Translations under genes and position numbers: made by a program
Assembly: GCA_026419195.1 (NCBI GenBank)
Contig: JANZZV010000001.1
Location: 62,001 to 126,000, forward strand
From: Fervidobacterium sp.
Lineage (GTDB): Bacteria; Thermotogota; Thermotogae; Thermotogales; Fervidobacteriaceae
Length of the DNA stretch: 64,000 nt
Direction: 5' to 3'
The notes under the pieces: generated by a model
The model's input: only the letters and a program-made list of their open reading frames with translations
The model's database searches: none
What the model was told of the DNA's origin: nothing
In this document: positions 26,792 through 35,081 of the stretch, one piece after another
How positions within the stretch are numbered: position 1 is the first letter of the stretch
How the letters are laid out: each line of letters starts with the position of its first letter

Positions 26792-28687
26792 CTATTCTTC
26801 AACAAGAACGCCAAGAAATTGACTTTTATACATATTCGCATAAAAGCCGCCTCTACTAAGAAGCTCAGAATGCTTACCTACTTCTACTATCTTTCCTTCG
26901 TTGATAACAATTATCATATCGGCGTTTTTAATGGTAGATAATCTGTGTGCAACTACAAACGATGTTCTACCCTTCAATAAATCTTTCATAGCCTTTTGTA
27001 TGTAAATTTCCGTTAACGTATCCACGTTGCTTGTAGCTTCATCTAATATAAGCACGTCGGGATCAGCCAAAAAAGCACGGGCAATGGTAATTAATTGCTT
27101 TTCTCCTTGTGATATGTTCGATGAATCTTCACTGATAATTGTTTCATAACCTTTTGGCATAGCCATTATGAAATGGTGAACATGTGCCATTTTAGCTGCT
27201 TGTACAATCTGTTCATTGGTAGCATCTTCTTTGCTGTAGGCAATGTTTTCCTTTATAGTTCCAGAGAAAAGCCAAGTGTCTTGCAAGACCATTCCGAAGT
27301 GCCTCCTAAGATTAGATCTTTTTATATCCCTGATATCAATACCATCGATCGTTATTTTTCCACCCTGTATTTCGTAAAATCTCATCAATAAGTTAACTAA
27401 GGTGGTTTTTCCAGCACCAGTTGGACCTACAATAGCAACCATTTGTCCACTTTTAACGTCTATATTAAAGTTTTCTATAAGTGGCTTATCTGGAAGGTAG
27501 CTAAATCTAACATTTTCGAATCTTATGTTTCCATCCACTTTCTCCAATTCTATTGCGTTTTCTTTATCTGGTATTTCTTCTTTTTCTTCTAAAATCTCGA
27601 ATACTCTTTCCGAAGCAGCGAGTGTTGATTGTATCATATTAACTATGTTGGCTATTTGTATTATTGGTTGGTTGAATTGCCTTGAATATTGTATAAAAGC
27701 CTGTACATCACCTATGGTAATCTGCTTTTTGTTAACCAACACACTTCCACCAACAGCGACTATAATGTACCCTAAATTTGCTATAAAGTTCATCAACGGC
27801 ATAATTATTCCACTTATGAATTGTGCCTTTTTGCTCTCTTTGTATAACTCTTCATTGGTCATCTCGAATTTTTCTATCTCGTCCTTTTCTCGACCATAAG
27901 CTTTAACAACTAAGTGACCGCTGTAAACTTCTTCTATCTGTCCGGTGAGTTTTCCAAGTAATCTTTGCTGACCGCTGAAGTACTTTTGAGAATGTTTGGC
28001 AGTAAACATGACCGCAATAGCACTCATAGGTAGTGTCACAAGTGTCAATAAGGTTAGCAAACCATTTATAGTTATCATCATATATGTAATACCAAATATT
28101 GTAACTACACCCGATATAAACTGTGTTAGACTCTGTTGTAGAGTATTACTTATAAGATCAATGTCATTTGTCACGCGACTTATTATGTCACCATGTGATC
28201 TTTGATCGTAAAAACTCAGAGGCAACTTTTTGAGTTTCTCGTTTATATCTTCCCTCATTTTTCTTACTATCTTTTGGGTTATTCCTGCCATTATATAGCC
28301 TTGGAGAAAATTTAGCAACGCAGATATTCCATAAAGTATTGCTACCGTTGAAAGCACGGAAGATATTTTTTCGAAATTCATTTTCGTATTCAAAAATCCA
28401 GAAAATGGGGTTTTTCTTATCATTATGACCCTAAATATTTCCGTTGTTGCTTCTCCCATTATTTTTGGAGCTTTTATCGTGAGAACAGTCGCAAGGATAG
28501 TAAGAATAAAAACTAATGTAATTCCAATATAGTATGGTTTCAAATAACTCATTAGTTTTTTGAATGATTTTTTGAAATCTTTTGGTTTTTCTGCGAGCCT
28601 TGCGAACCCAGGTCCTCCAGGTCCCATTGGTCGTAATCTTTGTTGTCTTTGAAGGCGTTCTTTGTCTGCTAAGTTTTTGTTTTCCAC
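26792..28687 (-). CDS. ABC exporter half-transporter with catalytic-site Glu (TM288-like)
   Basis: This is one half of a heterodimeric ABC exporter. About 30 extra N-terminal residues rich in Gln and Pro precede six membrane helices (about 45-330). The nucleotide domain has Walker A GPTGAGKTT and Walker B LILDEATSNVD with the catalytic Glu. The signature deviates from LSGGQ, reading NISQGEKQ. Its partner upstream shows the reverse pattern, so one composite ATP site is canonical and one degenerate. This is as established for TM287/TM288 of Thermotoga maritima. The GTG at 28687 is 6 bases after GAGGTG, and an earlier GTG overlaps that site. The exported compound is unknown; multidrug or lipid export is possible. 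Confidence 0.92.
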   Translation of the reverse strand: MENKNLADKERLQRQQRLRPMGPGGPGFARLAEKPKDFKKSFKKLMSYLKPYYIGITLVFILTILATVLTIKAPKIMGEATTEIFRVIMIRKTPFSGFLNTKMNFEKISSVLSTVAILYGISALLNFLQGYIMAGITQKIVRKMREDINEKLKKLPLSFYDQRSHGDIISRVTNDIDLISNTLQQSLTQFISGVVTIFGITYMMITINGLLTLLTLVTLPMSAIAVMFTAKHSQKYFSGQQRLLGKLTGQIEEVYSGHLVVKAYGREKDEIEKFEMTNEELYKESKKAQFISGIIMPLMNFIANLGYIIVAVGGSVLVNKKQITIGDVQAFIQYSRQFNQPIIQIANIVNMIQSTLAASERVFEILEEKEEIPDKENAIELEKVDGNIRFENVRFSYLPDKPLIENFNIDVKSGQMVAIVGPTGAGKTTLVNLLMRFYEIQGGKITIDGIDIRDIKRSNLRRHFGMVLQDTWLFSGTIKENIAYSKEDATNEQIVQAAKMAHVHHFIMAMPKGYETIISEDSSNISQGEKQLITIARAFLADPDVLILDEATSNVDTLTEIYIQKAMKDLLKGRTSFVVAHRLSTIKNADMIIVINEGKIVEVGKHSELLSRGGFYANMYKSQFLGVLVEE

Positions 28688-28697
28688 TCTTATCACC

Positions 28698-30437
28698 TCA
28701 CTTTTGTAATTCTGTTTCTTCTTTTGAGAGTTGTGAATAGACTATCTCCCTGTAGGTTTCGCATTCATTAAGTAAATCTTCGTGGGTACCAATTCCTACG
28801 ATCTCCCCATCTTTCAAAACAATTATTTGATCAGCGTTCATGATAGTAGCAACTCTTTGAGCAACTATTATAACGGTTGCATCTTTGGTTTCTTTAAACA
28901 ATTTGCTTCTAATCTTACCATCTGTTTTGAAATCTAATGCACTAAAAGTATCGTCGAATAGATAAATCTTGGGTCTTCCAGCTATAGCCCTTGCGATGGA
29001 TATTCTTTGTTTTTGCCCACCTGATAAGTTTAAGCCTCCTTGTTCAATTTTGTATTCCAGTCCCTCAGGATATTTACTTGAAAATTCTGTAACTTGTGCA
29101 ATCTCAGCTGCGTGATTTATCATATCATCTGTAATCCATTCGCGTCCGAATCTTATATTCTCTTTAATGCTACCTGAAAATATAATAGCTTTCTGCGTGG
29201 CATAACCTATTTGGCGACGTAAGATGTCGAAAGGAATTTCTCTAATATCTACACCATCGAGCTTAATATTTCCAGAAACTGGGTCATAGAATCTTACTAT
29301 CAAATTCAAGAGCGTAGATTTTCCACAGCCTGTTGCACCAACTACTGCAGTAACTTTTCCAGGTAGTGCCTTAAACGAAATATTCTTTAAAACTGGTTCA
29401 CTTGCACCTGGATATGAAAAAGTAACATTGTCAAATTCAACAACACCTTGTAAATCAATGGTTTTTGAATATTTTAATGAACTTGTACTTTGTTTTATCT
29501 TAGGTTCAGTTTCAAGTATCTCTTTTATTCTTTGAGATGAAACACTCGCTCGAGGAAGAAAGATAAAAACAACAGAGATCATAATAAATGAAAACATTAT
29601 TTGCATAACATACTGCATTACCGCCATCATTTGACCAACTTGCAGTATTCCTTTATCGATTTGTTTGGCACCGAACCATATTATGGCAATAATAGTCAGA
29701 TTCATTATTATCATCATATAAGGAAAAAGCAAGGAACCTATTCTATTAACGGTAAGAGATGTTTTGATAAGATCAAAATTCGCTGTTCTGAATCTTTCCA
29801 TTTCCTTGTCTTCCTTATTAAATGCCCTGATTACTCTAATACCAGTAACACGTTCCCTTACAACAAGATTCAACTTGTCTATTTTTCTTTGTATACTTTT
29901 AAACAAAGGAGCAATGATTATTGCAATTATCCCCAGCCCAGCAAGCATTACGGGAACAGATATTAACAATGTAGCCGTTAATTTTGCATCTTTTTGGACA
30001 GCCATAAAAATTCCGCCAATTGCCATGATTGGTGCCATTACAACCATTCTAAGTATCATGACAACTGCCTGTTGTATTTGCATAACATCGTTTGTTGTAC
30101 GTGTTATCAACGACGATGTAGTAAATTTGTCTACTTCTTCTAAGGAAAATGAAGTAACTTTTGTAAATACCGCATTTCTCAGATCTTTACCTAATCCCAT
30201 ACTGACTACAGACGAGGTATAACTCGCCACGACAGCTGCCAAGACACTCAAAAAGGAAACAACTAACATCCTTCCACCTGTGCGCCAGATGTAATTGTCA
30301 TCACCTCTAACAATTCCCTTGTCTACAATATCCGACATTAAATCTGGAAGATAAAGTGATATTATTGATTGAACTGCTACTAGAGAAATAGTCACAACTA
30401 TGAGTAGCCAATACTTAAAAATAAACTTGCTTAACAT
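28698..30437 (-). CDS. ABC exporter half-transporter with degenerate catalytic site (TM287-like)
   Basis: This is the second half of the heterodimeric exporter, 579 residues, with six membrane helices in the first 310. The nucleotide domain has Walker A GATGCGKST, signature LNLSGGQKQR (canonical), and Walker B IYLFDDTFSALD. In Walker B an Asp stands where the catalytic Glu should be. This Asp and the deviant signature of the partner together make the degenerate ATP site, as in TM287/TM288. The start ATG overlaps the marR stop by 7 bases and the next half starts 11 bases after its stop, so all three genes are one operon controlled by the MarR protein. Confidence 0.93.
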   Translation of the reverse strand: MLSKFIFKYWLLIVVTISLVAVQSIISLYLPDLMSDIVDKGIVRGDDNYIWRTGGRMLVVSFLSVLAAVVASYTSSVVSMGLGKDLRNAVFTKVTSFSLEEVDKFTTSSLITRTTNDVMQIQQAVVMILRMVVMAPIMAIGGIFMAVQKDAKLTATLLISVPVMLAGLGIIAIIIAPLFKSIQRKIDKLNLVVRERVTGIRVIRAFNKEDKEMERFRTANFDLIKTSLTVNRIGSLLFPYMMIIMNLTIIAIIWFGAKQIDKGILQVGQMMAVMQYVMQIMFSFIMISVVFIFLPRASVSSQRIKEILETEPKIKQSTSSLKYSKTIDLQGVVEFDNVTFSYPGASEPVLKNISFKALPGKVTAVVGATGCGKSTLLNLIVRFYDPVSGNIKLDGVDIREIPFDILRRQIGYATQKAIIFSGSIKENIRFGREWITDDMINHAAEIAQVTEFSSKYPEGLEYKIEQGGLNLSGGQKQRISIARAIAGRPKIYLFDDTFSALDFKTDGKIRSKLFKETKDATVIIVAQRVATIMNADQIIVLKDGEIVGIGTHEDLLNECETYREIVYSQLSKEETELQK

Positions 30438-30901
30438 GCGTCATCACCTGCCTTTTTCTGTTCGAATTGTTCATCAATCTTTCTTCTTAGTTTGTCTATT
30501 AACTCTTCCAACTGTTTTTGCTCAGATTCTGTTAGCCCGCTTATCAATAAAGTTTCTATTTGTCTAATAGTTTTATGCACAGATTCCAAAACTTCTTGCG
30601 CTTTTGACGACAGATAAACTCGTGAAATCCGTCTGTCTTTTACATCTTCTTCACGATAAACAAGTTTATTCTTTTCCATTCTCTTCAACATTACTGCAAC
30701 AGTTCCTGGTTCCACATCCATGAGCTTTGAAATGTCTCGCTGGCTTATTCCTGGATGGTTTTGAATCAAAAACAGCATTGGAATCTGCCCAGGGTGTATC
30801 GAATACGTTCTTGAGATACTCTCGTTAATAATCTTGAATATCTTCCTTTGTAAAACACTCATCTTGTAAAGAATACTGTTTTGATCTACAATGCCTTTCA
30901 A
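30431..30901 (-). CDS. MarR-family transcriptional repressor
   Basis: The 156-residue protein has a MarR winged helix. Helices lie around SRTYSIHPGQIPMLFLIQNHPGISQRDISKLMDVEPGTVAVML, followed by the wing DRRISRVYLSSKAQEV and a long C-terminal dimerisation helix rich in Glu and Lys. The TTG at 30901 follows GAGAGGTG by 6 bases. Longer versions run through an ATG at 30922 and then through the operator repeats, giving a nonsense Ile/Arg-rich stretch, and are rejected. The gene heads the exporter operon, and two copies of a palindrome overlap its promoter. Autorepression relieved by an exporter substrate is the likely scheme. Confidence 0.88.
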   Translation of the reverse strand: MKGIVDQNSILYKMSVLQRKIFKIINESISRTYSIHPGQIPMLFLIQNHPGISQRDISKLMDVEPGTVAVMLKRMEKNKLVYREEDVKDRRISRVYLSSKAQEVLESVHKTIRQIETLLISGLTESEQKQLEELIDKLRRKIDEQFEQKKAGDDAC

Positions 30902-30936
30902 ATTAAACACCTCTCTTTTCATAAAGTTAATAATAG

Positions 30937-30963
30937 TTATACGTATAATAGTTATACGTATAA
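30937..30963. promoter_or_regulatory. Two tandem palindromic operators for the MarR protein
   Basis: TTATACGTATAA occurs twice (30937-30948 and 30952-30963), a perfect 12-base palindrome with a 15-base period. The copies cover the edge of the -10 and the transcription start of the marR operon. Confidence 0.75.
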
Positions 30964-30990
30964 TTATATTACAACACTTGGTTTTGTCAA
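30963..30990 (-). promoter_or_regulatory. Consensus promoter of the marR-exporter operon
   Basis: On the minus strand TTGACA and TATAAT are perfect consensus boxes spaced 16 bases apart. The -10 touches the upstream operator copy. Confidence 0.85.
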
Positions 30991-31041
30991 GCTGCATTAT
31001 GAAATGGAATTCTGAATTTATCTGGAAAATGCAGAAGGATG

Positions 31042-31050
31042 TGGTATAAT
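31042..31050 (+). promoter_or_regulatory. Extended -10 promoter for the ruvB run
   Basis: TGGTATAAT stands 40 bases before the first gene of the long plus-strand run. No clear -35 is visible. Confidence 0.55.
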
Positions 31051-31089
31051 TATTTTCAGTGGTGAGTATTTCAGATTGAGGGACCTTTT

Positions 31090-31527
31090 ATGGCGAGATG
31101 GATTTTGGTTCTGATAGGTACGTTTGGAATATTTTTACTTATTTTCTCACTTCTTAATTTACGTAACTTGTTTGAGCAAGTGAACAGTACTACGGTAAGC
31201 TTGGTAATTGATAGTTGCAAAATTAACGGTATAACTATGCTATGTCAGGCGCGATTGGTTGTAAGTTCGTCATTGATGTACGATGTTGAGCTGGCTCAGT
31301 TGAGATTAACTGATTTGTCAGGTAAATATATCGATTCTTGGAGTGGAGAAGTTAGAGATAGAAATAATTTCACAATTTCTTTTTCAAAAAATGAATTATT
31401 TAGGAATAAATCCGAGAAATTTTTAATAGATGGTTTTGTTAAAGTTAATTTTTTGATAGGTAAAAACGGATTGAAAATCAATTTGCCTGTGAAAGCTGAG
31501 GTGTCAGCTGTTGGAAGAAAGGAATGA
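31090..31527 (+). CDS. Membrane-anchored small protein of unknown function
   Basis: I do not recognise a family. The 145-residue protein has one N-terminal hydrophobic helix (about residues 4-24). Next comes a beta-rich domain with two cysteines near residues 43 and 52 ([16 protein letters not shown]). The rest alternates hydrophobic and polar residues. A distant likeness to LEA2/WHy-type domains or LptC-type anchored sandwiches can be imagined but not shown. It is first in the long plus-strand run, and its 3' end contains the start and ribosome site of ruvB (17-base overlap), so the two are probably coupled. The domain would face outside the cytoplasm if the N terminus is in. Confidence 0.55.
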   Translation: MARWILVLIGTFGIFLLIFSLLNLRNLFEQVNSTTVSLVIDSCKINGITMLCQARLVVSSSLMYDVELAQLRLTDLSGKYIDSWSGEVRDRNNFTISFSKNELFRNKSEKFLIDGFVKVNFLIGKNGLKINLPVKAEVSAVGRKE

Positions 31528-32554
31528 TTTGAGAATAGACAGAATTGTTTCGCCGGAAAAAACAGGCTACGATGTTTATTCGTTGAGACCAAGGTTTTTA
31601 TCAGAATACATCGGGCAAGAAAATATAAAAGAAAGATTAAAACTTGCTATACAAGCATCTAAGATTCGTGGAGAGCAGCTTGATCACATTCTTTTGGCAG
31701 GACCACCTGGTCTTGGAAAGACAACGCTTGCTGGTATAATAGCGAATGAGTTAAGTACAAACATACATGTCACAAGTGGTCCAATATTGGAAAAGCAAGG
31801 TGATCTTGCTGCTATATTGACGAATTTGGAAGCTGGTGATGTACTTTTTATAGATGAAATTCATAGGATGAACAGAAGTGTTGAAGAAATCCTCTATTCA
31901 GCGATGGAAGATTACCAGATAGATATAATGATAGGCAAAGGACCGGCTGCTCGCTCAATAAGGGTAGAACTTCAACCGTTTACATTGATTGGTGCAACAA
32001 CGCGCAGTGGACTTTTGACCTCGCCATTGCGTAATCGATTTGGAATGATATTCGAAATGAGCTTTTACACAGAAGAAGAGTTAATGCTTATAATAATAAG
32101 AGCAGCTGAAGTTTTAGGAACCACAATCAGCCAGGATGCTGCTTTGTCCATTGCAAAACGTTCGAGAGGAACACCTCGAATTGCAATTAGATTGTTGAAA
32201 AGGGTGCGTGATTTAAGTACTGTTAAAGGAACTTGGGAAGTCGATTCAACAATAGTAGAGGAAGTCATGGGTTTACTAGGTGTAGATGAATACGGGCTCG
32301 ATGAGATGGACAGAAAGCTTCTGAGGACTGTTATAGAAGTTTACAATGGCGGTCCTGTCGGTTTAAAAGCCTTAGCTGCTTCACTTGGAGTTACTGAAGA
32401 TACCATTTCCGAAGTTTATGAACCATTTTTGTTGCAAAATGGTTTCATTGCCAGGAGCGCAAGGGGTAGGGTTGCAACTGAGAAGGCTTACAGGTATCTT
32501 GGTTACAGTCGTTTAGGAGGTTTGTTTGATGGATTCAATGATGTTGCGAAATGA
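31511..32554 (+). CDS. ruvB: Holliday junction branch-migration helicase RuvB
   Basis: RuvB is the AAA+ motor that drives branch migration with RuvA. The 347-residue protein has the family opening [20 protein letters not shown]. Walker A is [11 protein letters not shown], Walker B is [16 protein letters not shown], and the sensor region is [20 protein letters not shown]. The C-terminal winged helix includes [23 protein letters not shown] and ends in [12 protein letters not shown]. The TTG start at 31511 has GAGGTG 7 bases before it, inside the preceding gene. ruvA is not in the window. The 3' end overlaps the next gene by 26 bases. Confidence 0.97.
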   Translation: MEERNDLRIDRIVSPEKTGYDVYSLRPRFLSEYIGQENIKERLKLAIQASKIRGEQLDHILLAGPPGLGKTTLAGIIANELSTNIHVTSGPILEKQGDLAAILTNLEAGDVLFIDEIHRMNRSVEEILYSAMEDYQIDIMIGKGPAARSIRVELQPFTLIGATTRSGLLTSPLRNRFGMIFEMSFYTEEELMLIIIRAAEVLGTTISQDAALSIAKRSRGTPRIAIRLLKRVRDLSTVKGTWEVDSTIVEEVMGLLGVDEYGLDEMDRKLLRTVIEVYNGGPVGLKALAASLGVTEDTISEVYEPFLLQNGFIARSARGRVATEKAYRYLGYSRLGGLFDGFNDVAK

Positions 32555-33230
32555 GATAAAGTCAAGATACGAAAAAGTGTTAAATGTTGTGAAGGAATGT
32601 GCTAAGAAGGCAAACAGAAACTTTGAAGAGATCAAAATAGTAGCAGTAACCAAGGCACATCCTGTTTCCGTGATTCGAGAGGCATTGAGTGCTGGTCTTA
32701 GAATATTTGGAGAAAACTACGCGCAAGAACTTAGGGATAAGGTAAAAGAATTGAAAGAATATGATATAGAATGGCATTATATCGGACGTATACAAACTAA
32801 CAAATTAAAATACATTGTTCCCGTTTCAGAAATTATTCATTCGATTTATCGCGAAGAGGAACTTGTTGAAATAAACAAAATTTCTAAAAAGATTGGAAAA
32901 GTCCAATCTGTGCTCATAGAGGTAAATGTGTCAGCAGAAGAGAGTAAGGCTGGTGTAAGACCTGAAGATGTTGAAAGTTTATTGGAGTTTTCTAAAATGC
33001 TTGAAAACGTAAGGATAATAGGATTGATGACTATAGCGCCGTTTATTGAACCTGAGAAAACAAGGGGGTATTTTAAAACTTTGCGTGAATTGAGAGATAG
33101 GCTTTCACTTAGATATCCAACCATTAAAGAACTTTCGATGGGAATGAGTAATGATTATTGGGTTGCTGTTGAAGAGGGTAGTACTATATTGAGAATAGGT
33201 ACAGCTATATTTGGTGAGAGGAGGAAATGA
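32529..33230 (+). CDS. YggS/PLPBP-family pyridoxal phosphate-binding protein
   Basis: This family of PLP-binding proteins buffers vitamin B6 and affects amino-acid balance, with no known enzyme activity. The 233-residue protein has the PLP lysine in [10 protein letters not shown], then [43 protein letters not shown] and [28 protein letters not shown], all family marks. The ATG at 32529 is 8 bases after AGGAGG, within the ruvB 3' end. The pairing with yggT just downstream is conserved in many bacteria, often near cell-division genes. Confidence 0.93.
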   Translation: MDSMMLRNEIKSRYEKVLNVVKECAKKANRNFEEIKIVAVTKAHPVSVIREALSAGLRIFGENYAQELRDKVKELKEYDIEWHYIGRIQTNKLKYIVPVSEIIHSIYREEELVEINKISKKIGKVQSVLIEVNVSAEESKAGVRPEDVESLLEFSKMLENVRIIGLMTIAPFIEPEKTRGYFKTLRELRDRLSLRYPTIKELSMGMSNDYWVAVEEGSTILRIGTAIFGERRK

Positions 33231-33234
33231 ACTT

Positions 33235-33531
33235 ATGTTCGTACTTGGGAACTTCTTCTCAGCTACAGGATATGTTTTAAGAGTGGCTATAAATTTTGAA
33301 ATCGTTGTAATAATTGTGGCTTCGATACTTAGTTGGATTCCAGGAGCGTATTCTTTCAGGTTTTACCAAGCACTTCGAGAAATTGCGGATATCGTTGAGA
33401 GACCTATGAGAAGGTTAATACCTCCATTTGGTTACATAGATATAACCCCTTTAATTGCCATTCTTGTGCTTATATTTTTGGATCGGTTCCTTGCTCAGTC
33501 ACTTATTGAACTTGGGTGGAGACTGAGATAA
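33235..33531 (+). CDS. YggT-family membrane protein
   Basis: This is a small integral membrane protein (98 residues) with two hydrophobic regions (about 8-32 and 68-92) joined by the conserved RFYQALREIADIVERPMRRLIPPFG loop. That loop is the signature of the YggT/YlmG family. Its function is poorly known; homologues are linked to osmotic tolerance and to chloroplast or cell division. The ATG at 33235 lies behind GAGAGGAGGAAATGAACTT. An in-frame start eight codons upstream lies inside yggS and lacks a site. It follows yggS by 4 bases and precedes nadK by 3, so it is surely co-transcribed. Confidence 0.9.
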   Translation: MFVLGNFFSATGYVLRVAINFEIVVIIVASILSWIPGAYSFRFYQALREIADIVERPMRRLIPPFGYIDITPLIAILVLIFLDRFLAQSLIELGWRLR

Positions 33532-33534
33532 CTT

Positions 33535-34335
33535 ATGCACGAAAACCTTAGAATAGGCATATTTTACAGAATAGATTATGTGGAATCTGCAAAGCTTGTT
33601 CTTGATAAGTTGATAACTCATTTTGAGGTTAAGCATTTCACAGATTCGACCTTAGAATTTGAAGAGGAGAAGTTTCCTGTCGATTTGACCATTGTTGTTG
33701 GTGGAGATGGTAGTGTTCTACGTACACTTAAAAAGGTCAAAACACCTGTGATAGGTATAAAAGCAGGACGGCTTGGTTTTTTCTCCGGATATTTACTTAG
33801 TGAAATAGATAAACTTATTGAAGATATTAAAACTTGGAGTTTCGTCGAGGACAAAAGATGGATGTTAAGGATAGAAACATCTAAAGGTGTTTATTTTGCT
33901 ATCAATGATGCGGTACTTCAAAAGGATATAAGACAAAAGATCCTTGATTTTGATGTAAGGATGACTGATGGTACATTTTACTATCATGCTGATGGTATCG
34001 TTATAAGTACTCCGACAGGTTCATCTGCTTACTCTCTTGCTCTCGGTGGTCCAATTATGTTACCAAACGTCGAAGCGTTCGAAATAACGCCGATTGCACC
34101 ACAGTTTCTTGCAACAAGAAGTTTAGTAATACCAAGTTCCGAAAAAATATCAGTTTTTGTTAACGAAAGGGCTAGCTTGATTGTAGACGGTGATGTTGTC
34201 GAGCAAACTGATGTCATAAACGTAAGAAAGTGTACAAGGAGTGTGGTATTACTAAGACCAAAATCTTATGATTTCTCCACCTCGATAAAGGATAAGATTG
34301 GATACGGTAAGAAGATCTTAGGGAATGGAATGTAA
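33535..34335 (+). CDS. nadK: NAD kinase
   Basis: NadK phosphorylates NAD to NADP. The 266-residue protein has the GGDGS motif at about residues 56-60 (LTIVVGGDGSVLRTLK) and the substrate loop YFAINDAVL (NxxD type). The glycine-rich region is YHADGIVISTPTGSSAYSLALGGP, and the C-terminal text is SLIVDGDVVEQ. The catalytic Asp is the one in GGDG. The ATG follows yggT by 3 bases. Confidence 0.96.
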   Translation: MHENLRIGIFYRIDYVESAKLVLDKLITHFEVKHFTDSTLEFEEEKFPVDLTIVVGGDGSVLRTLKKVKTPVIGIKAGRLGFFSGYLLSEIDKLIEDIKTWSFVEDKRWMLRIETSKGVYFAINDAVLQKDIRQKILDFDVRMTDGTFYYHADGIVISTPTGSSAYSLALGGPIMLPNVEAFEITPIAPQFLATRSLVIPSSEKISVFVNERASLIVDGDVVEQTDVINVRKCTRSVVLLRPKSYDFSTSIKDKIGYGKKILGNGM

Positions 34336-34370
34336 TTAACTTGGTCAAAAATGATTTAGAAGGTGAAAAA

Positions 34371-35066
34371 ATGAAATGGTTAACAAAAGATAATGTTGAA
34401 GAGCTCAAGAAATTAATCATTAAGGAAGGTTGGTATGTTGAAGATCTACTTAGAATCACAGCAGAAGCGTTTAAGGAAAGAAATATTGAACTTGCCAAGC
34501 AAGTTGAGGACGAATATTGGGATGTTTATAATGAATATCTCGAAATTCTCAATTACTCACAAGTAATCGTAGGTTTATGCAACCCAAATGGTTACGACCT
34601 TAGATTTGTATTTGGATCTGCTCTCATATCAAAGATACTTCTTGATATAGGTAAGAGACTAAAAGATATTGTTTTTGACATTAAACAGCTTGTTAGAGAA
34701 CCTGAATTAAACCAAAGTGTAATGTTGCCAGAAATGTTCTCTTTCTCTCAAAAGATACTTAGGAGAGCTTTGAGAATTTACGTTGATCAAAATCTGGAGG
34801 GCGCATCTGGAGTATGTTCACAAGATTCAATTATAGATGGAATGTTTGCAAAATTTAACGATGATATAATAAAAATTATCCAAGACAATCCTCGTTTAGT
34901 TAGAAGAGCATTACTTCTTATGGATATATCGAAAGCTCTTGAAGAACTTTCTGATTTTTCTGTCCAGATAATCGAAGTTACATATTATATACTGACTGGA
35001 AAATACCATACTTGTTACAACGATCTTCTCCAACCATTCTCCATTGAAATTTTTAAGGCAAAATAA
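34371..35066 (+). CDS. PhoU-like helical protein, orphan
   Basis: The 231-residue protein is all-helical with two repeats that look like PhoU. The first has GYDLRFVFGSALISKILLDIGKRLKDIVFDI, close to the PhoU DLR-kI--dleRigD pattern. The second has RRALLLMDISKALEELSDFSVQIIEVTYYILTGKYHTC, close to the eRigDha-niae--yl-tG pattern. PhoU proteins control phosphate uptake through PstSCAB and PhoR, but no pst or pho gene is in the window. Several metal-ligand Asp/Glu positions seem altered. The ATG at 34371 with GAAGGTG is preferred to a TTG ten codons upstream. It lies between nadK and the LptF/G-like gene in the same run. Confidence 0.65.
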   Translation: MKWLTKDNVEELKKLIIKEGWYVEDLLRITAEAFKERNIELAKQVEDEYWDVYNEYLEILNYSQVIVGLCNPNGYDLRFVFGSALISKILLDIGKRLKDIVFDIKQLVREPELNQSVMLPEMFSFSQKILRRALRIYVDQNLEGASGVCSQDSIIDGMFAKFNDDIIKIIQDNPRLVRRALLLMDISKALEELSDFSVQIIEVTYYILTGKYHTCYNDLLQPFSIEIFKAK

Positions 35067-35081
35067 TAATGCAAGCATGGA

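Noticed and set aside
30902-30997. A longer MarR protein with an Ile/Arg-rich N terminus
   Set aside because: The repetitive residues come from translating the operator repeats and the promoter. The TTG at 30901 has a good ribosome site.
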